DNA of 64,000 nucleotides from NCBI GenBank assembly GCA_023101725.1, contig JALJCO010003433.1, forward strand, positions 496,001-560,000, read 5' to 3'. Within the stretch, counting starts at the first letter, position 1, and every line of letters begins with the position of its first letter. A program made the translations under genes and the position numbers. Source of the DNA: Atherinomorus stipes. Lineage: Eukaryota > Chordata > Actinopteri > Atheriniformes > Atherinidae. The notes under the pieces are model-generated. The model saw only the letters and a program-made list of their open reading frames with translations. It made no database searches and had not been told where the DNA came from. This document shows positions 50,801 through 61,245 of this stretch, in pieces.

Positions 50801-53800
50801 ACCCGAGTAAAGCTGACAAGAATGAACTGATTATTTGTCTTGTAATGAAACATTTATCTCTGCATGTGATTGCTGACATCCAGCTTCTCATGCTGGACAA
50901 TTTGCTGCTGTGTTTTTTTTCTCAGGCATACATGTGTGTAACGCGTATAGTTTATTGTTTCTGTATACTTGACATGTAGAATACATCTATAGAAACCAGA
51001 TTTCTGTGATATTTCTGACCTGATTTGATGGCACAGAGACATTTATTTTGCACATTCCTGGAGCCATCATCACCCTGCAGCATCTCGAGACTGAGAAGCC
51101 AGATTTCACAACTTTTTTTCCAGCCTGGAGCATCAAGTGGCAGCTGAATTTCTCTTTATGGCGCACGCTAGCAACTTGATATCAACACATTGGCCAATTT
51201 GAATGCACACCATAGCTGATTCAGCAAAGACATGCCAGAGGAAAATATCAGAGGAAGTACAGAAAAGAAACAAAGAAACGGAGCAAGAGATAAAACAAGA
51301 GTTAGCACTGGATTGACTTTTAATGGCTTGAGAGAGCTGAGAAAAGGGACGGGATGTAAGACAGATTAGCCTTTGTTAGGGGGCAGCAAAGTGAGAAAAT
51401 CTGCTAAAGTTCAGTCGTGAAACCATCAATAAATTTATGTATCACATGATGATGCTGTTTGGGTCAAGCATTCTAAGAGAAAAGGCACACCTTTTGCTAC
51501 AGTATTCACCTCTGCATTGTGGATTAAAAGTGTTTTGTTGTATACCAGGAACTAGTTTTTACAGCAAATGGTCTGAATTCTGTTTCCAGAATTTGCCAGC
51601 CTTTCAATGGGTCCTCTCTTTTCTTTATAAGTCAAATGTTGACCTTTCCACTGGCTGCAGCACAACCTAAAAACACAATCAATCCATCTCGGTGCTTCGC
51701 TGGAGAAGTAGTTTTCTCAATGAGCTCTGCAGTTATTTATGTTTTCTCTAAACAGACCATTGGTCATTCTGACGACCGAAGATGACTTAGTCATGTTTGT
51801 GCAGGTGTAGCTGCAACATAGAACACTGCACCGCCTCCCCAGAGTTTGCTGAATCATCTTCAAGGTGTTTCTTTGCTGTCACATTGTTCTTTTGAGCAAT
51901 TAAATAAGTAGTTCATTCTAAAAAGTTTTGTGATCTTCCAGAACTCACCTTGGCCTTCCTCCAGTTAACTGTCATTTCTTAATTACATTATGAGCTATTT
52001 CCACAACCTAAAAAACATTTTACTTTCTATTTAAAGCCTTTCCACGCTGTGCAGGCATTAATTAGCATATTTTTCAGAGTGCTAGGCAGCTGCTTAGAAG
52101 AGCTTGTGGCTGCTGATTGATAGGAAAAGGTTTGAAGAGTCAGCTTTGAATTTCACATGACTTGGCCTTTCTTAACAACGACTGTAACCAAGAACTAATC
52201 CCTGCAAAAAGAGTTTTTCTCAGAGCACAAATCTCTTGGGAATGTCCAAACTCTTGCACAGTGCTTATTTCTGTTTATTTTTTATCTGCCTAAGACGACA
52301 CAAAATAAAGATTATTTGCAAATCTTGCTTGAAATGCCAAAAAGAATCAACCACATTTAATTCTATGGTTTTTCTAAATCAATTCAGTTCCAATTCTTGC
52401 CATTTTTAAAGCGCAAACCTTGTATATTTTTGTAAATCATTTTGAGTTTCCTGTTACTTCTCAGCAGAGCAAATGTATGTAATAATGGGAGGATTCACCC
52501 CCCTGAAGCTCAGGCACACAGTGTCAGAGAAGCCAAAGGTCTTAACTGTTCCTCAGCGGTTCAGCTCTTGTATTTGGCATCAGAGGTGAATTTCTGTCTT
52601 TCTCTGTCTGTCAACGTCTCCACAGTGGCAAGGAGAGACGCAGGAGTTCTGTCCGAATGCCAAAGTGGTGTTGGTGGGCTGTAAGCTGGACATGAGGACA
52701 GACGTCAACACCCTGAGGGAACTCTCCAAGCAGCGCCTCATCCCTGTCACCCATGAGCAGGTGAGAACAAGGAGAGGGTGATCTGAAGTGAACGGGGTTG
52801 GATAAACACAGATATACTGTAGAGTTGCGTTCCAAAGCACCTTCTAGACAGAAACCTGGACAGAGTCTTGGGAAGGAAGATTTAAAAACAGCAACAGATG
52901 CAGAAATTAAATCAAAAGGAAATCCTTCTGCAAAATGGGTTTCCATCTTGGATCGGGGATGACATGACTTCTTTTAGATCCGTCAGGAAGGGAATATGAG
53001 CGAAGGCTAATGCAACACTATCAACTGCCACATGGCCACTATAAGAGCTGTGTAAACCCCACGGTGACATGCTGCTGTGGTTGATGTTTAAACCGAAATT
53101 TGCTGAAAAGCTATAAAATACTGCTTATGGCAAATACTGCAGAAAAAAAATAATGACTATAGAGTTTATATCCAGGGACACAGTTGTTCCTGAAATGAAA
53201 TATTCATGCAGATTTAGGGATTTTTCGAAATGCAGCATGAATAGAAAATGGACATTGATAAATGACTGAGCCTTTTTATCACAAGTCGCCATGACCTCTA
53301 TGCTAAGGAGATGTGGGATGAAAAGGACGGGGAGGTGGTGATAAACTGTAAATTTGTGAATTTTAATAATTTCTCACTGCATTCATTTTGTAGCTCTCCT
53401 GTGTAGGACACAAAAAAGTGGAGTGGCTTTTTTAGCACCACACAAAAGCCCTCAAAACAATAGAGCCTTTTTTCCTCACTACTGCCTGAGAGCTGCTGGC
53501 GACCGAACATTTGCTGCCTCCAAAAGATCACAGACCCAGTAATACTATATATTACAAGATAAATAAACAAAAGACAGAGTGACAAATCACAGAGCTCATG
53601 TAGCTGGGATTGGGAACCATTTATGGCTAGCCCTATTGTTTGGGAAAAAAAAAATAGAAAGTACAACCTCCCTCAATTCTAAGGTTGTAACTATCAGGAC
53701 ATGATAAGAAGATGCATGATGCACTGTGTCATTTTTTATTACAAAAAAATAAGCCAGAATACACAGTGTAAAAAAAATAAAAAAACTAAAAACCTAAGAG

Positions 53801-56554
53801 CACCCTCACTGCTTCCACTGGAAAGATGGTAAGTCGCAGCCAAGTGCTGCTAATCAAATTTATTCAATTAACTAATCATCAGTCTTGTGATCACCTCCTA
53901 TGAAAGCAGAAGAGCTTCATTTCAGACTTTGGGTACATTCAGGAAAATCAGGGGGACGTATGGGGCAAGGAAAACTGAGAAACTTTGCGCCTGTATTTGG
54001 TTTGGTTTGCTTTCACACTTCACTTTACTTAAGCATACTTAAGAACCACCTGGACAACACCATGCAGTTACAACAGCTGCTGGTTAGGGGCGATATTCCC
54101 TAATACATAGAAAGAAAAAGAACAGGAGGAAGAAGAAAGCCCAGCTCACTGATTGGCTAGGACCGAAAATGGCTTGTTCACCACAAGTCAACAATGGAGC
54201 CATACCGAGTTTGAGCAGTCTTGGGGTCCAGTATGAGCAGGAGGTAAAGCAGCGAGCTAAGCAGCATGTTGCACGACTACACATTCTACATCACTTCCTC
54301 TCTCTGGATGGTTCATTTGTTTTCACACTGTATGTCAGAGGAAGGCAACTCCAGTCTTCGAGGGCCGACATCCCGCAGGTTTCTTTGCTGCAAAACACCT
54401 GACTCAGATCAATGAGTAATTGGGAGACTTGTGCAGAGCTTGACATCAAAATCTGAACAAGTCTGTCAGGTGTGTTGCAGCAGGGAAACTCCTAATACCT
54501 GCCGGAAGGTATTAGGAGTTGCCTTCTACTGCTGTAAGTGAACTGCATCATGGTAGACTTGCAAGCAAATCAAAACCCTGTGCTTACAAGTGGGCCAAAG
54601 TTAGTCCTCACCAAAGTGCAAATTAGTGTTTTCATTACTCCAAATAGACTGTACTATTGTATGCATGGAAGTGGACGAGAGTAAGTTTGAAAGCTGACCA
54701 AACGCCTCCTGTGTGATATCCTCTGACAACAAAATTTTAGAGTTAAATGTGAGGCCATCTGTCTGAGAGCTAAAATCTGACCAAAACTGGGTCATGCAAC
54801 AGGACAATGATCCCAAGCACAGCAGGAAATCTACAGCAGAATCACTGAAAAAGAAAAGAATCAAAGTGTTGCTATGACCCAGTTAAAGTCCAGACCTCAA
54901 CCTGACTGAAATGCCGTGCAGAAACAAACGCCTGTAAATCATAACGAACTGAAGCAAAATTGAGAAAAAGCAGTTGATGTCATTTTAAGACATTGCAACA
55001 ACCAGACTTTTTTTATGTTAGATTTTTAAAAGAAGAAACGTGTACTTCCTTTTTTCACATGACTCCATTAAGCAGTTGTTTTTTCTTCTTTTTAGTCTCT
55101 ATTTCAGTCCAAGGTTGCAACTGTTTGCTCAGAAAATGTGAGTTCAACAGTCGATGATAAATCTGCCCAAAATAAACATTTTGGTGCTCTAATCCAACAG
55201 CCTTTGTTGTTATCCCGTTGTTGATCTTAAATTGAATTCCACCAGAGTTGAAGAGTCACCAGCGGGAGTGACCACTGGGTGAACTCCAGATATTTCTGCA
55301 CTAATCTGCCCAAGATTCGATCAAGCTTTTTTCGCTTGTCACTGCAATCTCTACCTTGGCCCCCTCCAGCCACCACCACTGAATCTAAAGCTGCTGTTCC
55401 ACCTAATGAGGGCTTCATTTCTCCCTACATGCGGCTCAGTGCACAGTCACGATAGAAATCAACCCACATCCTCTGGGGATGAAAAGCCCTCTCTGTTTTG
55501 GAGATCATGCGATTTTAGGGTCAAAGGATATATATATATACACTACCATCTCATCTGTTGCAACTTTTTCGTGTGTTGATCCTGTGCAACTTAACAGATG
55601 ATACTGAAACAAGAGACGAGGCCCCACTGTAGTGTAGCAAAGAGAAGGAGCTGAGGGATTTTGAAATTAAATTTGCCTGATTTGATTTGAAGCAGACAAT
55701 TTATAGTCTTAATTATCTGAGTGTGTTGTTGCATCACTTAGGGGTGAGCTCTAGAGCAGGAGGATTTCTGCTAGAGTGTAGTCTCTTGTCTCTAAATAGA
55801 TGCATAGACTTCCTAGTGGGATCTGTGCTGCTCTGATCCAGAATTCAGCATCTGCATTATTAATGTGTCAGATAGAGGGACTTATTGTCTGCAGACATGT
55901 AGATCATTGGCATTTTGAGGATGAGAAGAACATTTTTGTCTAAGACCTTCTGTATCTTTTTTGGAGACATTTAGGATTCTGATGTTGGAATATAAAGTCT
56001 GCATGTGCCCTGGTTCAGCAAAAGAAGCTACTGCAATATTTAACTTTTTGTGAAGTACTTTAAACCGCACCTTAAAGAAGCTCATGTTGAAGATATTCTC
56101 TAAAAGCCCAAAGACTCAAGAAGGACAAAAGTGTCCATCTTTTTGTAAAATTGTCTAAATGAAAAGCACTTAGACAAAATTATGTCTGATAACTGGAGGG
56201 GCTTTATTTAAAAGTCACAGGTAATCTTTTTCTTTCTTACTTGTCCTGCTGTCTAATTACCTTTCATCTGTCTGCGTGTTTCAGGGAAGCACAATAGGCC
56301 GACAGATCGGGGCAGTGGCCTACGTGGAGTGCACATCCAAGGTTTCGGAGAACAGCGTTCGCGACGTGTTCCACATCACCACCTTGGCGTCAGTGCGGCG
56401 GCCGCACAAGCCGCAGCTAAAACGCAGCAGTTCCCGCAGAGGGCTGAAGCGAGTGTCGCAGCTCCCTCTGCCACCTCTGCCGGGTCGGACTGAGCAAATG
56501 GACCAAGCCCCGGCCATGAGGAAGGACCGGGCCAAGAGCTGCGTGCTCATGTAG
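23766..56554 (+). CDS. rnd2: rnd2, Rho family GTPase 2 (five coding exons, complete)
   Basis: The coding sequence is join(23766..23867,24201..24288,49268..49377,52626..52760,56285..56554): 705 bases, 234 residues plus stop. All introns are GT-AG and the phases agree. The protein is a Rnd-type Rho GTPase. The P-loop is GDTQCGKT (14-21), switch I centres on T39 ([10 protein letters not shown], 35-44), switch II is [14 protein letters not shown] (60-73), the guanine specificity motif is CKLD (119-122) and the G5 motif ECTSK (160-164). It ends in the prenylation box CVLM (231-234), with Met last as in farnesylated Rnd proteins. Thr16, Ser63 and Ser65 replace the Gly, Ala and Gln needed for GTP hydrolysis in RhoA, as expected for Rnd proteins, which stay GTP-bound. 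Exon 4 ([18 protein letters not shown], then [16 protein letters not shown]) and the RAKSC ending match RND2 rather than RND1 or RND3. RND2 acts in neurite shape and neuronal migration. Its neighbour is vat1, divergent, as in mammals. Confidence 0.97.
24201..24288 (+). CDS. rnd2: rnd2 coding exon 2 (residues 35-63)
   Basis: The exon follows the acceptor ttggtttcag and ends TCAG|GTAAGA in phase 1. It encodes switch I ([17 protein letters not shown]) and the start of switch II (WDTS). Intron 1 is only 333 bases. Confidence 0.96.
24289..35154 (+). other. rnd2: rnd2 intron 2, first part
   Basis: The first part of the 24,979-base second intron. No exon, RNA gene or full mobile element was recognised. 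Short low-complexity tracts include a C/T run at 26009-26036, A-runs at 28770-28785 and 31021-31034, a short AT run at 29268-29279, G-runs near 31252-31259 and 32882-32892, and five CAG units at 33624-33638. The frames at 33621-33911 and 33908-34393 (96 and 161 codons) begin at TTG and GTG codons, resemble nothing known and are most likely chance. Confidence 0.5.
35155..35197 (+). repeat. C-run of 15 and (ACA)n tract
   Basis: Fifteen C in a row (35155-35169) are followed by tacaacaacaacaac and an A-run. The tract lies about 50 bases before the long hairpin. Confidence 0.9.
35248..35458 (+). repeat. 95-base-pair hairpin (inverted repeat, possible MITE)
   Basis: The left arm 35248-35342 (starting gggctatatgcacggttt) pairs with the right arm 35364-35458 over 95 consecutive positions around a 21-base loop. 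As DNA there are five mismatches (at 35265/35441, 35282/35424, 35317/35389, 35328/35378, 35332/35374). As plus-strand RNA every one is a G.U or U.G pair, so the hairpin would have no unpaired base in its stem. Extent, no coding content and compact size suit a palindromic MITE. No clear target duplication was found at its edges. Confidence 0.9.
35459..36051 (+). other. rnd2: rnd2 intron 2, between hairpin and TA-flanked element
   Basis: No exon or repeat recognised. Confidence 0.5.
36052..36550 (+). mobile_element. TA-flanked non-autonomous mariner-like element
   Basis: The left end CACTACTCACAAAAAGTTAG and the right end, reverse-complemented as CTCACAAAAGTAGAGGATAT, form imperfect terminal inverted repeats flanked by TA on both sides. 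The left end matches a remembered fish mariner-type repeat. There is no transposase frame. The right end lacks the outermost bases, so the copy is slightly worn. Confidence 0.6.
36551..39317 (+). other. rnd2: rnd2 intron 2, middle part
   Basis: Contains a direct repeat of about 24 bases (atagcaccagtaatag at 36639 and atagcaccagtaataa at 36823), a small CpG-richer patch at 36900-36975, and a T-run of about 22 at 37739-37760. The 111-codon frame at 38232-38567 is not recognised and is probably chance. Confidence 0.5.
39326..40133. mobile_element. non-autonomous hAT-like element (GGGCGATAT family)
   Basis: The element is 808 bases. The left end is TAGGGCTGGGCGATAT and the right end, reverse-complemented, is TAGGGTTGTGCAATAT. 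It is flanked by an 8-base duplication, CCCTGAGT (39318-39325) and CACTGAGT (40134-40141), with one mismatch. The end sequence and duplication length match a common fish hAT-type MITE. It carries no transposase and contains a second palindromic element. Confidence 0.8.
39631..39952. mobile_element. palindromic element nested in the hAT-like copy
   Basis: The ends gggtatgaaaaaatatcg and, from the right arm reverse-complemented, ggtgtgaaaaaatatca begin a long imperfect inverted repeat with arms of about 150 bases, pairing through blocks such as aatgaaatcttgcaagatat. It covers nearly the whole segment, as in foldback MITEs. No target duplication was read with confidence. Confidence 0.65.
40142..44629 (+). 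other. rnd2: rnd2 intron 2, later part
   Basis: No exon, RNA or clear element recognised. A stretch at 42720-43080 is C/T-rich on the plus strand. A (GT)n microsatellite is at 43705-43727. The frame at 43634-44005 (minus, 123 codons) is partly an artefact of that repeat. Confidence 0.5.
43705..43727 (+). repeat. (GT)n microsatellite
   Basis: About 11 GT units. Confidence 0.95.
44630..44782. mobile_element. short CpG-rich MITE
   Basis: About 150 bases with inverted ends: gcccctttcagacttgcaat on the left and, reverse-complemented, gccgcttttcagacttgcat on the right. The inside is unusually rich in CpG and includes a perfect 8-base stem, TTGCGGAC (44668-44675) with GTCCGCAA (44688-44695). No target duplication is certain. 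The family is not identified. Confidence 0.55.
45373..46004. mobile_element. TTAA-flanked non-autonomous element
   Basis: The left edge TTAAAGCTGGGTTGGCAAT and the right edge, reverse-complemented, TTAAAGCCAGAGTTGGTAAT pair with four mismatches, and both are bounded by TTAA (45373-45376, 46001-46004). TTAA duplications are characteristic of piggyBac-type elements, although these tips are not classic piggyBac ends. The inside carries a T-run of about 17 near 45649-45665 and G-rich stretches, but no transposase. Confidence 0.65.
46005..49267 (+). other. rnd2: rnd2 intron 2, end
   Basis: No exon recognised before exon 3. The 151-codon minus-strand frame at 46881-47336 begins at GTG and resembles nothing known. 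The stretch 48000-48130 is less AT-rich and contains SOX-type cattgt motifs, which is suggestive only. Confidence 0.5.
49268..49377 (+). CDS. rnd2: rnd2 coding exon 3 (rest of codon 64, residues 65-100)
   Basis: It follows the acceptor gtccacag and completes the split Gly64 codon. It encodes [18 protein letters not shown], then [18 protein letters not shown], which is nearly identical to mammalian RND2. The donor is AAGAAG|GTCAGT. Confidence 0.96.
49378..52625 (+). other. rnd2: rnd2 intron 3
   Basis: 3,248 bases of non-coding DNA. No repeat or RNA gene recognised. Confidence 0.6.
52626..52760 (+). CDS. rnd2: rnd2 coding exon 4 (residues 101-145)
   Basis: 45 codons in phase 0 follow the acceptor gtctccacag and end GAGCAG|GTGAGA. 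They contain [14 protein letters not shown], the guanine-specificity strand, and the Rho insert region. The sequence [15 protein letters not shown] is diagnostic for RND2 over RND1 and RND3. Confidence 0.96.
52761..54327 (+). other. rnd2: rnd2 intron 4, first part
   Basis: Non-coding. Minus-strand frames at 52580-52946 are shadows of exon 4 and its flank. The 122-codon minus frame at 53298-53666 is not recognised. Confidence 0.5.
54336..54531. mobile_element. hAT-like MITE with 8-base target duplication
   Basis: 196 bases. The left end CAGAGGAAGGCAACTCC and the right end, reverse-complemented, CAGTAGAAGGCAACTCC agree at 15 of 17 positions. Flanks are CTGTATGT (54328-54335) and CTGTAAGT (54532-54539), 7 of 8 identical. 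The text ggcaactccagtcttcgagg is the start of a common fish repeat. Near the right end is a 12-base perfect stem, ACTCCTAATACC with GGTATTAGGAGT. Confidence 0.85.
54690..55075 (+). pseudogene. Tc1-like transposase 3' fragment
   Basis: The nucleotide text gttaaatgtgaggccatctg, gggtcatgcaacaggacaat and gatcccaagcacagcag follows the catalytic region of Tc1-type transposases, where the second Asp lies in a QQDNDPKH motif. The downstream part (aaagtccagacctcaacctg) corresponds to the SPDLN motif before the third catalytic residue. Stops, deletions and substitutions break the frame. The left half of the element was not recognised. Confidence 0.7.
55076..56284 (+). other. rnd2: rnd2 intron 4, end
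   Basis: Non-coding, with a short (TA)n run at 55528-55541. No repeat family recognised. Confidence 0.55.
56285..56554 (+). CDS. rnd2: rnd2 coding exon 5 (residues 146-234 and stop)
   Basis: It follows the acceptor tgtttcag. It encodes the end of the GTPase fold ([20 protein letters not shown]), a basic tail with [11 protein letters not shown], a proline-rich bit (PLPPLPGR) and the terminus RAKSCVLM, then TAG. The tail is about seven residues longer than in human RND2 and is the least conserved part, as in the family. The exon is GC-richer than the flanking introns. Confidence 0.95.
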   Translation, partial: GSTIGRQIGAVAYVECTSKVSENSVRDVFHITTLASVRRPHKPQLKRSSSRRGLKRVSQLPLPPLPGRTEQMDQAPAMRKDRAKSCVLM

Positions 56555-57400
56555 AGACCCAGCCTCAGAAATCTGCAGTATATATGTACATACATAAAAC
56601 CAGAATTATATAAAAGAGGAAGTCTATTTATTATTTGTTTTTATGTTAATTTTTTTTTTTTTTTGCACTGCAAAAGAGTGAGAACAGAAATACAGAAATA
56701 CTACACTGTGGAAAGAAATGCTTGGGATTTTTTCCTCCCCTTTTTTTGTTGTGCGTGTGCATATTTTATAAGCTGTTTACATATTTCTGTTGTTTTGAAA
56801 TGATGGCAAATTGGATTAACCCTCTGGACATGCGAAAGCTGTGATAGTGGAAGTGCCGTAGTCCCGGGAATTAAAATGGAGTTAATTTCCTGAGAGAGGA
56901 TGGCACAGCGGTGCTGCGATGGAGAATGTGCATGTGAGGAAAGCTTGTTGATGCAGGATGTCTGCAAATGAAACTTGTTGTTTTCAAAGACGGTATTGCT
57001 CAGCAGACATGAGGACTACTTGTTAAGCCACGCTGCCTGAAGTTGCTTCCTGTTGCCATATCTAAAAGGAAAAAACCCTGTATCTGTGGTAATGCTGAAA
57101 AGGGATTCCAGAGAGAAGCTGAATGTCAATTCATTCAGAACTGGAAGTGAAACGACTGAAATTTCATGATGGAGGTGTGAGAGCATTACTACCACAAGTG
57201 CATTTCAGGAAAATGGTTTTTATTTCACCCATTTAACCCTGTTTTTTTCATCAGCTCCAGTTGTGTCAGTTTGAGTCACTGAGAAAATGCTGTTGTCAGT
57301 ATTTTAAAGCTGTTTCTTTGTGGAAAATAAAGTGGTAAAATGTTAGGGCTATTTTGTTGTACTTTCACTGAACTCTTAAATAAAGCAACAGCTTGATTTC
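56555..57400 (+). other. rnd2: rnd2 3' UTR with polyadenylation signals
   Basis: AATAAA signals lie at 57326-57331 and 57379-57384, giving a 3' UTR of roughly 0.8 kb. A T-run of 14 is at 56650-56663. The end is an inference from the signals; alternative use of the two is possible. Confidence 0.6.
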
Positions 57401-60400
57401 ACTGGGAAAAAAAATTTCTGGATGTCTGTTTTTTTTATGAAATGATGTCAAAGTTCTTAGACGTGACTGGTCCCATTATCCTCAGAATGACGGAGACAGT
57501 ACTCGCTCAAATAGCTTAGACATAAAATGTCTTCTGCTTGCTTCAGAAACTCTATTTGCAAACAATAACTTTCATGTTTCACATTGTTCTCAAGTTGCTG
57601 TGAAAGTCACACATTTGTACATTCAGAATATATGATTCTTAGCCTGCAAAATCTAAACTGCAGCAGCCGCAGCAGGACACTGATGTTCTGTTTCTAAATG
57701 ACTCCACACTCTCGTTGAGGCTGTGATCGAGATCTTCAACTGACAGAACAATTTTGCCATCAAACTGATTCTTGGACTGTAAATCTTAAGAATGAAAACC
57801 CCCGCTGGTCACTGCAGCAGGTCCCTCTTTCTTAACTGGCACACTTGGCACACTGCTGCATCCTGACAGTGTTCAGGTGGAGGTGAGAGTTAATAAGCCT
57901 GCTGACTATAAGTCAAAGCACAATGCCAGCACCTAAAAGATGCGCATCTTCATTACGATCAGTGTGACAGCTTAACTGCTGTTGCATCCTCTCTCCAGAC
58001 ATTAAACCATTTACCAGCTGTGCTTAAATGATGGAAGGAGAGAGGACGAAGCTAAGACAAAATATGAAATGACAGAGGATGCGTAGGGGAAATGCTGAGT
58101 AAATGTACCAACTGAAAGCCTTCTTTATTAAATTAAGGGACAAGATGTAATCAAACATTTACCAAGACTACACGAGAGTCAGGGCTGGCATTAACGGGTC
58201 ACAGGTTTATATACAGTCGTGGTTCAATACGCCTGTACTTCTTTTACAAAAGTGTCGGAACTGCATTTAACTCAAGTTTAACATCCATTTTCACCACTGA
58301 TTCTCAGAAGTACAGACGATTCCCTTCTGTGATGAATTCAAAGGTTATAGAATAGAACAATTGAATAATGACATGATTAGATAACATGATTAAATAATAA
58401 TATTGTTCCGTTTCAAATTACCAAGAATTTTCTGATATAATTATCAGCATTGCATAATAACAATAAGAAATACTTCCAGTCCTGAAAGACTTTAGTTTGT
58501 ATGGCATATCGGCTTGAAAAATGAGCGCCTCTTTTTTAGTTTTTGAGAATGTTTTTGAATCCTGTAAGTTGTACATTTTCCATTTCAGTAATTTTAACTA
58601 ATTTTTTGAGGTTACAAGGCTGAAAACCAATGAATAATGGCTTTGATTCTCTAGCCATTGACTGGCATACGTGATTTTGAAGTGAAAATTGTTGCCAGGC
58701 CTCAGGGACACTCGGGAAACTCATTGTCAGTTCATTACTTGCATTCATACATAAAATACTTCAACATGCAAGAGGGAGAGAAACTTGCATAAAGTAGAAA
58801 TAAAAATTCTGCCTGTGAAAAAATTCACCTTTAAAACTGGCTGCGCTGTAAGAGGAGATCCAACTTTTGGTTAAACAAATCAAGATTTCAATGGTCTTTT
58901 CTTAACCTTTTGGTTAATAAAAAAGAGTTTAAAAGCCATGAACTGTAATTACATTGTGGTGTGTTAGCGCACGCATATCTTTTTGGATGGATAGCTGTTA
59001 CCAAATATAGTTTTCTTTCCTGTTGTTTAAGCTTATTTCAATAAGACAAAGCTCAATTACATTCAGCACAGTTTGTGCAGAACTGCAGAACAGTTTCTGT
59101 CACCTTCTGTTATTTTTCTGATATAATGACAAATTAGCTAATTGTTTACTTTTCATCTCACTTTCAGGCAGCAACCAGCAGTACAGCCAAAAATGTGCAA
59201 ATGTACCAACATTTTGATGCTACTCTGCAAAGGATTTTTGCACAAAATTTCCAGAGCCACATCCTCTGCCTGCAAGATGTAAAAAATTGACATATTAAGA
59301 AAGAAAAAACCCACAGGTGACACAATGTTGGATGGACACAGGGGTCACAGATGAGCTGCGGAAGATGGTGCTCGGGGCAGGAAATAAGGAGCGGAAAAGA
59401 GGCTAAAACTCACAGTGGGGGCACCAGACCTCCTGTGCCCCCACTGTTTAGATTGACACCTGAGAGGATTAGTCTTATGGTGCCAGTGTGTGCATCTGTG
59501 GATGTGTTTGATACATGGGTATCATCTTTGTTGCATTGACCAATGAAGCAGTCATCCAGACACTGCTATAGATGCGTACATCTTGTCAAGATAAATACAG
59601 ATCAGCTGCTGCTTTGTCCGTGAAATCAGACGGCATCGCACTTTTATCTTGACAATCTACTCCCACTCACAGGCAGGATTTTTACAGCAGGATGTATCGC
59701 CTCCATTTCAAAAATCTAATCAGCCATTTGCCCTTTAACGCTGAGACGGCAGGAGGATTAGAAAGCACCTTTGCGGGTTCACGCTCTGATTCTACATTCT
59801 TGAGTTTCCCTTCTCTTCTCTGCTGTTCCAAACAGCTCTGACAAGCACAGAGAGCCCAGTCATCCTCCCCTTGAGTGAGAGGAGTTGACGTCATCCACAC
59901 AGGAAACGCACAATTGTAGATCTTCTATGCTAATTACAACAATTTGCAGAAGGGGTTATGTCCTTAGAAATGGCTGAAAGAGAGAGACGGAGCGATTGAC
60001 ACAGACACACTGAGGAGGGGTGATGTAGAGCAAGAGAATCAGAGAGAGACAGCCCTTCCTGCCTGCTGACAAAAGGCTACAGAGTAGGTCCACAAATTGC
60101 ATACAGTCATGAGAGGATTTGTAATGAGAAGCAGTATGTGACTGGGCTGAACTCACACACACACACACACACACACACAATTTACAGGAAGTCAGTGGAA
60201 ATTGTTGGCATTCTATGTTGATGGTGCAGGAATCGACCATCAGTGTGCTGCATAAGCAAATGCCTTCATCAAAAGCATATTAATCTGCCGACCTTTCCTC
60301 TGCTACCACTTAGTATTTTCAACTTTAGTTTCATGTTTCCCAGCAGATAGACCTCACAGTGTAGAGACCAGGATGGACTCCTCCCTGAGGTAGTTAAGCG

Positions 60401-61245
60401 ATGAAGACACAGACTGTGGAGATTAATTACTCTACGGTTTAGTGCTTTCTGCACATAAAGTGCTGCTAATTAAAATGTGAGTGTGCTTTTTTCATAGTTT
60501 GTCAGGGTGTGTCTTTATGTATGTTTGTGTGTCTGAATTTACACCTGGGACTGGCATCTTATTACACAGAAAATATTTCAGTCTTTTGCCATTATTAGTG
60601 AATCAAGGAGAGACTGACTGATCCTGGAGAAGTTATTGATATTTTTCTGGTGGTTTTGTATCTTTTATTTTCAGGTGAAAGCATATTTGACAAAAATACA
60701 AAGCTGTATGTTTGTGTGAATGAGCTGTGCCACAAGGCTTGATAAAAACAAAAAGATGGAGAGGTTTGTCTGTGAAATTCAGCCTCAGTTATTCCTGCTG
60801 ATACATATCTTGGAGGACATCTGTTAAAAGAATATGAAAGCTTTTATCTGTGACTCCAAAGGATACATTTGAGTGTTTATCAAGGATTTTACAGCTGCAG
60901 AAAACCATGTAGCTGATTTTTTTCCCCTTAAAAGTGAGAATACCAACAAGGTCTTCATGTTTTTACCAAATGAATGGTAACTAGTTTGTTCTTGGGCAAG
61001 CAAACTGCACAGCACGATGGCACTGACGTTGGGTGCTTCAGCTCAATTGTGGGAAAATATCTTGGTAAAAATTTTAAGGTTTGTAATTAGATGTCCACAA
61101 ATAACCATAAGACAGAAAAGATGAATGTCACCAAATGGAAAAAAAAAAAAAAAAAAAAAAATCATTCTGAAATTTATTTTAACATCCTTGCACTAGCTTG
61201 GATTCAAATTTCAAGCAAACAGGAAATTTTTATTTCAACACCTTC
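57401..61245. other. sequence downstream of rnd2
   Basis: No gene recognised. In mammals BRCA1 lies beyond RND2, but no BRCA1-like exon was seen here. An (AC)n microsatellite is at 60152-60179 and an A-run of about 23 at 61139-61161. Open frames here are all under 100 codons and look like chance. Confidence 0.5.
60152..60179 (+). repeat. (AC)n microsatellite
   Basis: About 13 AC units. Confidence 0.95.

Noticed and set aside
60375..60392. tgaggtagtt resembling a let-7 seed
   Set aside because: The match stops after the first bases and no hairpin surrounds it.
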